Assembly: GCA_018971925.1 (NCBI GenBank)
Contig: JAGWZT010000067.1
Coordinates: forward strand, 1 to 8,378
From: Lysobacteraceae bacterium
GTDB lineage: Bacteria; Pseudomonadota; Gammaproteobacteria; Xanthomonadales; Rhodanobacteraceae
Length of the DNA stretch: 8,378 nucleotides
Reading direction: 5' to 3'
Part shown: positions 5,153-8,378 of the stretch, in pieces
Position numbering within the stretch: the first letter of the stretch is position 1
How the letters are laid out: every line of letters starts with the position of its first letter
Translations under genes and position numbers: made by a program
The notes under the pieces: generated by a model
Database searches by the model: none
Seen by the model: the letters and a program-made list of their open reading frames with translations, nothing else
Told to the model about the DNA's origin: nothing

Positions 5153-5920
5153 TCAATGCACGTCCTTCCAATACTCTTTTTTCAGCACCAGCGCGAACAG
5201 GGTGAAAAGTACCAGATACAGCACCACCCACGCACCAATGTGGCTGCGCACCAGCTCGTCCGGCGCGGACACCCAGGCCAGGAACGCGGTCAGGTCGCGC
5301 ACGGCCTGATCGTACTGCGCGGGCGTCATGCTGCCCGGATGCGCCAATTCGAGTTCCTTGACCGTGGCCGGGTTCCCGTCCTCGGCGGGATTCATCACCG
5401 CAACCTGCTCGCCCTGCAGCTGCCACAGCGGAAACGGCATCGCGACGTTCGGGAAAACGGTGTTGTTCCAACCGCTGCCGGTCGCGGGATCGAGATAGAA
5501 AGCCTTGAGGTAGGCCGACACCCAGTCGGCGCCCTTGGCGCTGACTTCCAGCGACAGGTCGGGCGGGACCTTGCCGAACCACTTTTCGGCGCCGGCTTCC
5601 GGCATCGCCGTGACGATCGGTTCGCCGAACTTGGCGCCGGTGAAGTTCAGGTTGTCCATCACCTGCTTTTCGGTCAGGCCGAGCCCGCTCGCGAGCTGCG
5701 AATAGCGCAGGTACTTCAGCGAATGGCAGCCCACGCAGTAGTTCATGAACAGGCGCGCACCGCGTTGCAGGGACCCTTGGTCGTGCACGTTGATGTTGGC
5801 GTCGGGGTAACCACCGCCTTCTTCCGCGAAGGCGGACGGCGCGGCCGCAAAGGCCACGACCAATGCGAGCAGCAGGGCGGTGAGGGTGCGCATGGCGGCG
5901 CGCTCAATGGACTTATGCAT
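5153..5920 (-). CDS. petC: Cytochrome c1 of the bc1 complex
   Basis: Cytochrome c1 takes electrons from the Rieske protein and passes them to soluble or membrane-bound cytochrome c. The 255-residue product has a Sec signal peptide (1-32, SAFA before EEGGG), the c-type heme site CVGCH (Cys62, Cys65, His66), PPDLS at 119-123, the likely sixth heme ligand Met161 in FPNVAMPFPLW, and a C-terminal membrane anchor (about 229-247) followed by the short basic tail KKEYWKDVH. The periplasmic domain is thus held by a single helix, as in other c1 proteins. I chose ATG 5920 because AAAGGG lies nine bases upstream; the alternative Met10 (5893) has no ribosome-binding site. The gene overlaps the end of petB by eight bases, implying coupled translation. 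Covalent heme attachment needs Ccm proteins encoded elsewhere. Confidence 0.97.
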   Translation of the reverse strand: MHKSIERAAMRTLTALLLALVVAFAAAPSAFAEEGGGYPDANINVHDQGSLQRGARLFMNYCVGCHSLKYLRYSQLASGLGLTEKQVMDNLNFTGAKFGEPIVTAMPEAGAEKWFGKVPPDLSLEVSAKGADWVSAYLKAFYLDPATGSGWNNTVFPNVAMPFPLWQLQGEQVAVMNPAEDGNPATVKELELAHPGSMTPAQYDQAVRDLTAFLAWVSAPDELVRSHIGAWVVLYLVLFTLFALVLKKEYWKDVH

Positions 5921-7181
5921 GCGTGGTCACCCTTTCCGGAACCGGCTTGGTTTTCTCCCACCCGAAGAACGTGTAGGCCCACAGGAACACGAAGAACCCG
6001 AAGTAGAGGATCACCAGGGTGCGACCGAACAGGTTCTCGATCGTGGTGATGTCGGCGTTGGGACCGAAGATGGACACGATCCAGCCGGGCGTGAGGTCGG
6101 CACCGATCGCCGCCAGCAGCACGAAGACGATCGCGAAGATCGTCAGCGCGATCTTGTAGCCGAGGCCGCGGTAGCGGATGGATTTCACCTTGCCGCGATC
6201 CAGCCACGGCACCAGGAACAGCACGATGATCGACAGCGCCAGCGCGATCACGCCCCAGCCCTTGCTGGGGATCATCCGCAGGATCGCGTAGAACGGCGAG
6301 AAGTACCACACCGGCTTGATCGTCGCCGGCGTTACGAGGTCGTTGGCCGGGATCGAGTTGTCGTGTTCGAGGAAGAACCCGCCCACGGTCGGCTCGAAGA
6401 AGATGATGATCGCGCAGATCACCAGGAATACGCCCACGCCCGCGAGGTCCTTAAGGGTGTAATACGGGTGGAACGGGATGCCATCCAGCGGATGACCATT
6501 CGGCCCCTTGTGTTTCTTGATCTCGACGCCGTCGGGGTTGTTGGACCCCACTTCATGCAGCGCGCCGAGGTGCAGCACCACCAGCAACAGCAGAACCAGC
6601 GGCAGCGCGACCACGTGCAGCGCGAAGAAACGGTTGAGCGTCGGGTCGGACGGCACGAAGCTGCCCATGATCCAGTTGACCAGTTGCTCGCCGATCACCG
6701 GCACCGCGCTGAACAGGGTGATGATCACCTTGGCGCCCCAGAACGACATGTTGCCCCACGGCAGCACGTAGCCCATGAAGGCTTCGGCCATCAGGGCGAG
6801 AAAGATCAGCATGCCGAGCAGCCACACCAGTTCGCGCGGCTTCTTGTACGAGCCGTACATCAGGCCGCGGAACATGTGCAGGTAGATCACGATGAAGAAC
6901 ATCGAGGCGCCGGTGACGTGCATGTAGCGCACCAGCCAGCCCCAATGTACGTCGCGCATGATGTACTGCACGGAATCGAACGCACCCGCCGCGGTGGGCG
7001 TGTAGAACATCGTCAGGAAAATGCCCGTGACGATCTGGTTCACCAGCACCAGCAGCGCCAGCGAACCGAAGTAGTACATGACGTTGAAGTTCTTGGGCGC
7101 GTAGTACTCCGTCATGTGCTTCTTGTACACGACATCCAGCGCCGGCGCGCGATCGAGGAACCACTGCGTGAACGCATTCAT
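5913..7181 (-). CDS. petB: Cytochrome b of the bc1 complex
   Basis: Cytochrome b is the quinol-oxidising and quinone-reducing core of complex III in the inner membrane. The 422-residue product has eight predicted membrane helices. Heme ligands are His88 (VRYMHVTGAS) and His102 (IYLHMFRG) in helix B, and His189 (FFALHV) and His204 (VVLHLGALHE) in helix D. Other family marks are GYVLPWGNMSFWGA (137-150), LHEVGSNNPDG (208-218) and the Qo-site motif at 290-293. That motif reads PVWY, where mitochondria and alphaproteobacteria have PEWY. The two helix-D histidines have 14 residues between them against 13 in helix B. The protein is full length, not fused or split, and ends in a short tail after the last helix. 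Its ATG overlaps the petA stop as ATGA, and AAAGGAG lies seven bases upstream. Hemes b are bound non-covalently. Confidence 0.98.
   Translation of the reverse strand: MNAFTQWFLDRAPALDVVYKKHMTEYYAPKNFNVMYYFGSLALLVLVNQIVTGIFLTMFYTPTAAGAFDSVQYIMRDVHWGWLVRYMHVTGASMFFIVIYLHMFRGLMYGSYKKPRELVWLLGMLIFLALMAEAFMGYVLPWGNMSFWGAKVIITLFSAVPVIGEQLVNWIMGSFVPSDPTLNRFFALHVVALPLVLLLLVVLHLGALHEVGSNNPDGVEIKKHKGPNGHPLDGIPFHPYYTLKDLAGVGVFLVICAIIIFFEPTVGGFFLEHDNSIPANDLVTPATIKPVWYFSPFYAILRMIPSKGWGVIALALSIIVLFLVPWLDRGKVKSIRYRGLGYKIALTIFAIVFVLLAAIGADLTPGWIVSIFGPNADITTIENLFGRTLVILYFGFFVFLWAYTFFGWEKTKPVPERVTTHA
5930..5935 (-). promoter_or_regulatory. Shine-Dalgarno site inside the petB 3' end that decides the petC start
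   Basis: AAAGGG on the minus strand lies nine bases before ATG 5920 and within the last codons of petB. It supports 5920 as the petC start over the internal ATG at 5893 and fits translational coupling. Confidence 0.6.
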
Positions 7182-7777
7182 GCCGCGGCTCCTTTCGGAT
7201 CGACGCCGATCTGGATGTGGGTGTCATCGACGAAATGGTACGGTGGCACCACCATGTTCAGCGGTGCCGGCACGCCCTGGTACACGCGCGCGGCCAAGTC
7301 GTAACGCGAGTGGTGGCACGGACAATAGAAACCGCCCTTCCAGTTCGGGTCGAACGACTCGGGCTTCACTTCGCCCTTGTAATCCGGCACGCAACCGAGG
7401 TGCGTGCAGATGCCGATCAGCACCATCCATTCGGGCTTGATCGAACGCGTGGCGTTCTGGCAGTACTTGGGCTGTTCGGATTCCCTGGAATCCGGATCGC
7501 GCAGGCGTGGGTCCTGCTTGGGCAGCCACTGCAATTGTTCAGGCGTGCGATTGACCACGAATACCGGCTGGCTGCGCCAGCCGTAGCGCACCATCTGGCC
7601 GGGCTCGATCTTGCCGATCCCCACGGTCACCGGGGCACCAGCCGATTCGGCGCGTGCGCTGGGCAACCATGTCTCGACGAACGGAATCGCCGTGATGATC
7701 AAACCGGCACCGCCGATCACGGCCGTGGAGGCCGTCAGGAACCTGCGTCGGCCCTTGTTGATACTTTCGTCCGCCAT
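7178..7777 (-). CDS. petA: Rieske iron-sulfur protein of the bc1 complex
   Basis: The Rieske protein carries electrons from ubiquinol at the Qo site to cytochrome c1. The 199-residue product begins with a twin-arginine (Tat) signal-anchor: GRRRFLT at 9-15, then a hydrophobic helix (about 17-35) probably kept as the membrane anchor. The [2Fe-2S] site is complete: CTHLGC at 124-129 and CPCHHS at 152-157. Cluster ligands are Cys124, His126, Cys152 and His155, with Cys129-Cys154 as the disulfide. Ser157 and Tyr159, which hydrogen-bond to the cluster and raise its potential, are both kept. The segment DPDSRESEQPKYCQNATRS before the first cluster motif is typical of gammaproteobacterial homologues. 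ATG 7777 follows GGAG at six bases. It is first in the minus-strand block, so the operon promoter lies in 7778-7971. Confidence 0.97.
   Translation of the reverse strand: MADESINKGRRRFLTASTAVIGGAGLIITAIPFVETWLPSARAESAGAPVTVGIGKIEPGQMVRYGWRSQPVFVVNRTPEQLQWLPKQDPRLRDPDSRESEQPKYCQNATRSIKPEWMVLIGICTHLGCVPDYKGEVKPESFDPNWKGGFYCPCHHSRYDLAARVYQGVPAPLNMVVPPYHFVDDTHIQIGVDPKGAAA
7189..7195 (-). promoter_or_regulatory. Strong Shine-Dalgarno site for petB within petA
   Basis: AAAGGAG lies seven bases before ATG 7181, inside the last codons of petA. Together with the ATGA stop/start overlap it suggests efficient coupled translation of the Rieske protein and cytochrome b. Confidence 0.6.
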
Positions 7778-7906
7778 CTGCCTCTCCGCACTAACGTGTG
7801 GCCATGGCCCCGCAACGCGGACGGCGGGTGTTCCCGCGCGCCCTGCACGACCGGGTTGAACGGCCGTCTCCCGGCCGCACCCGTGTCATCCATCGGGCCC
7901 CAAAAT
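7778..7906 (-). other. petABC 5' leader with two GC hairpins
   Basis: If the promoter at 7913-7941 is used, the messenger has a leader of about 129 bases. It contains inverted repeats CGGCCG / CGGCCG (7861-7877, five-base loop) and GCGGG / CCCGC (7824-7837, four-base loop). No coding frame is convincing on the minus strand. The structures could serve messenger stability or control; nothing shows a known riboswitch. Confidence 0.35.
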
Positions 7907-7912
7907 CGTGTT

Positions 7913-7941
7913 AGTTTAGCGTTCGCCTCCGTGGCGCACAA
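7913..7941 (-). promoter_or_regulatory. Candidate sigma-70 promoter for petABC(-sspAB)
   Basis: On the minus strand TTGTGC (7936-7941) and TAAACT (7913-7918) are separated by exactly 17 bases. They match the -35 and -10 consensus at three and four of six positions. This is the only AT-rich patch upstream of petA. Transcription would start near 7906. It overlaps the region that must also serve the divergent protease gene. Confidence 0.45.
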
Positions 7942-7971
7942 TCCAATCGCGCTCCACCGGCCTCCGATTCC

Positions 7972-8378
7972 ATGCGGCACAAGCTCCGACCTTTTCTTTT
8001 CGTCCTGCAGTTCGCGCTCGTGGGCTTGGCCGCTGCATTCCTGATCAGCCTGGCATGGCCCGGCCTCGGCGCGCACCTGCGCGACGGCCTGCGCGGACGG
8101 TCCAGCGGAGCGGTCACGGAGCCCGCACCCGTCGGGTCCCATGCCACTCCGGAATACGGACCCGCCTCCTATGCGGACGCCGTGGCGCGTGCCGCGCCGG
8201 CGGTGGTCAACATCTACGCCGACAAGACCGTCACCGAGCGGCAGATCCAGATTTTCCCGGATCCACTGCTGGGTGGCGTCGCCGGACCCGCGCTGAAACG
8301 CCGCGAGCAGAGCCTCGGTTCCGGAGTGATCTTCACCCCCGACGGCTATGTATTGACCAACAACCACGTGATCTCGGG
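7972..8378 (+). CDS. DegS/AlgW-type membrane-anchored serine protease; 5' end only, cut by window edge
   Basis: Proteases of this HtrA subfamily sit in the periplasm on an N-terminal membrane anchor and cut anti-sigma factors (RseA, MucA) when unfolded outer-membrane proteins are sensed, releasing sigma-E. The first 135 codons are present. Residues 8-29 (FLFVLQFALVGLAAAFLISLAW) are an uncleaved-looking anchor preceded by Arg and Lys. A linker follows, then SYADAVARAAPAVVNIY (66-82) and the trypsin-like start SLGSGVIFTPDGYVLTNNHV (114-133), with His132 as the catalytic histidine. The Asp, Ser and PDZ domain lie outside the window. The short loop and anchor fit DegS/AlgW better than soluble DegP/DegQ, but the number of PDZ domains is needed to settle this. 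ATG 7972 has no Shine-Dalgarno site; it is chosen because the anchor begins right after it. The gene diverges from petA. Confidence 0.88.
   Translation, partial: MRHKLRPFLFVLQFALVGLAAAFLISLAWPGLGAHLRDGLRGRSSGAVTEPAPVGSHATPEYGPASYADAVARAAPAVVNIYADKTVTERQIQIFPDPLLGGVAGPALKRREQSLGSGVIFTPDGYVLTNNHVIS

Noticed and set aside
4967..6049. A 360-codon plus-strand open frame opposite sspA and petC
   Set aside because: It spans two well-supported minus-strand genes and shows no domain or plausible start context.
5880..7304. A 474-codon open frame on the plus strand opposite petB
   Set aside because: It is antisense to cytochrome b. Its Asp/His/Gln/Arg-rich, repetitive sequence is the expected reverse of membrane-helix codons.
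7217..8044. A plus-strand open frame across petA and the divergent promoter region
   Set aside because: Antisense to the Rieske gene, then out of frame with the DegS-type gene; no recognisable protein features.
7735..8367. A minus-strand open frame opposite the DegS-type gene, reaching into the petA start
   Set aside because: It is antisense to the recognisable protease sequence and overlaps the petA signal region in another frame.
1..8378. Search for CRISPR arrays, tRNA genes, insertion sequences, toxin-antitoxin or defence genes
   Set aside because: No regularly spaced direct repeats, tRNA-like folds, transposase motifs or defence domains were seen. Nearly all the sequence is accounted for by conserved core genes.

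Overview
The window is high-GC DNA carrying conserved housekeeping genes. It most likely comes from a gammaproteobacterium of the Xanthomonadales/Lysobacterales, perhaps Rhodanobacteraceae. The support is the petABC-sspAB gene order, a RelA with the EFDD signature of the monofunctional synthetases, a gammaproteobacterial cytochrome b, a DUF3301-type protein, and intergenic repeats of kinds common in xanthomonads. The family assignment is inference; no marker gene for taxonomy is present.

Layout. Bases 1-352 (minus) hold the start of a single-pass membrane protein, cut by the window edge. Bases 500-2590 (minus) encode RelA. Diverging from relA on the plus strand are a small secreted protein of unknown function (2715-3179) and a DUF3301-like membrane-anchored protein (3272-3691). 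A 219-base gap follows; its right half holds two hairpin-forming intergenic repeats. Bases 3911-7777 form one minus-strand block, transcribed petA-petB-petC-sspA-sspB: Rieske protein, cytochrome b, cytochrome c1, then the stringent starvation proteins SspA and SspB. petA/petB overlap by 4 bases and petB/petC by 8, with good Shine-Dalgarno sites, as expected for a translationally coupled operon. Diverging from petA is the 5' end of a membrane-anchored DegS/AlgW-type serine protease (7972 to the edge).

How the genes work together. PetABC is the cytochrome bc1 complex (respiratory complex III), which moves electrons from ubiquinol to cytochrome c and pumps protons. RelA makes (p)ppGpp on ribosomes stalled by amino-acid starvation. 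SspA is an RNA-polymerase-associated regulator and SspB an adaptor that delivers SsrA-tagged proteins to ClpXP. The DegS/AlgW protease starts the sigma-E type envelope stress response. The window is therefore mostly respiration plus stress and stringent-response functions.

I found no mobile element, CRISPR array, tRNA, rRNA, defence locus or clearly new multi-gene system. The points worth a second look are at the scale of residues and intergenic DNA: a PVWY (not PEWY) quinol-oxidation motif and b6-like helix-D histidine spacing in cytochrome b, loss of the hydrolase residues in RelA, an Asp in the SspA functional pocket, a probably leaderless secreted-protein gene, two uncharacterised small proteins, and the hairpin repeats.
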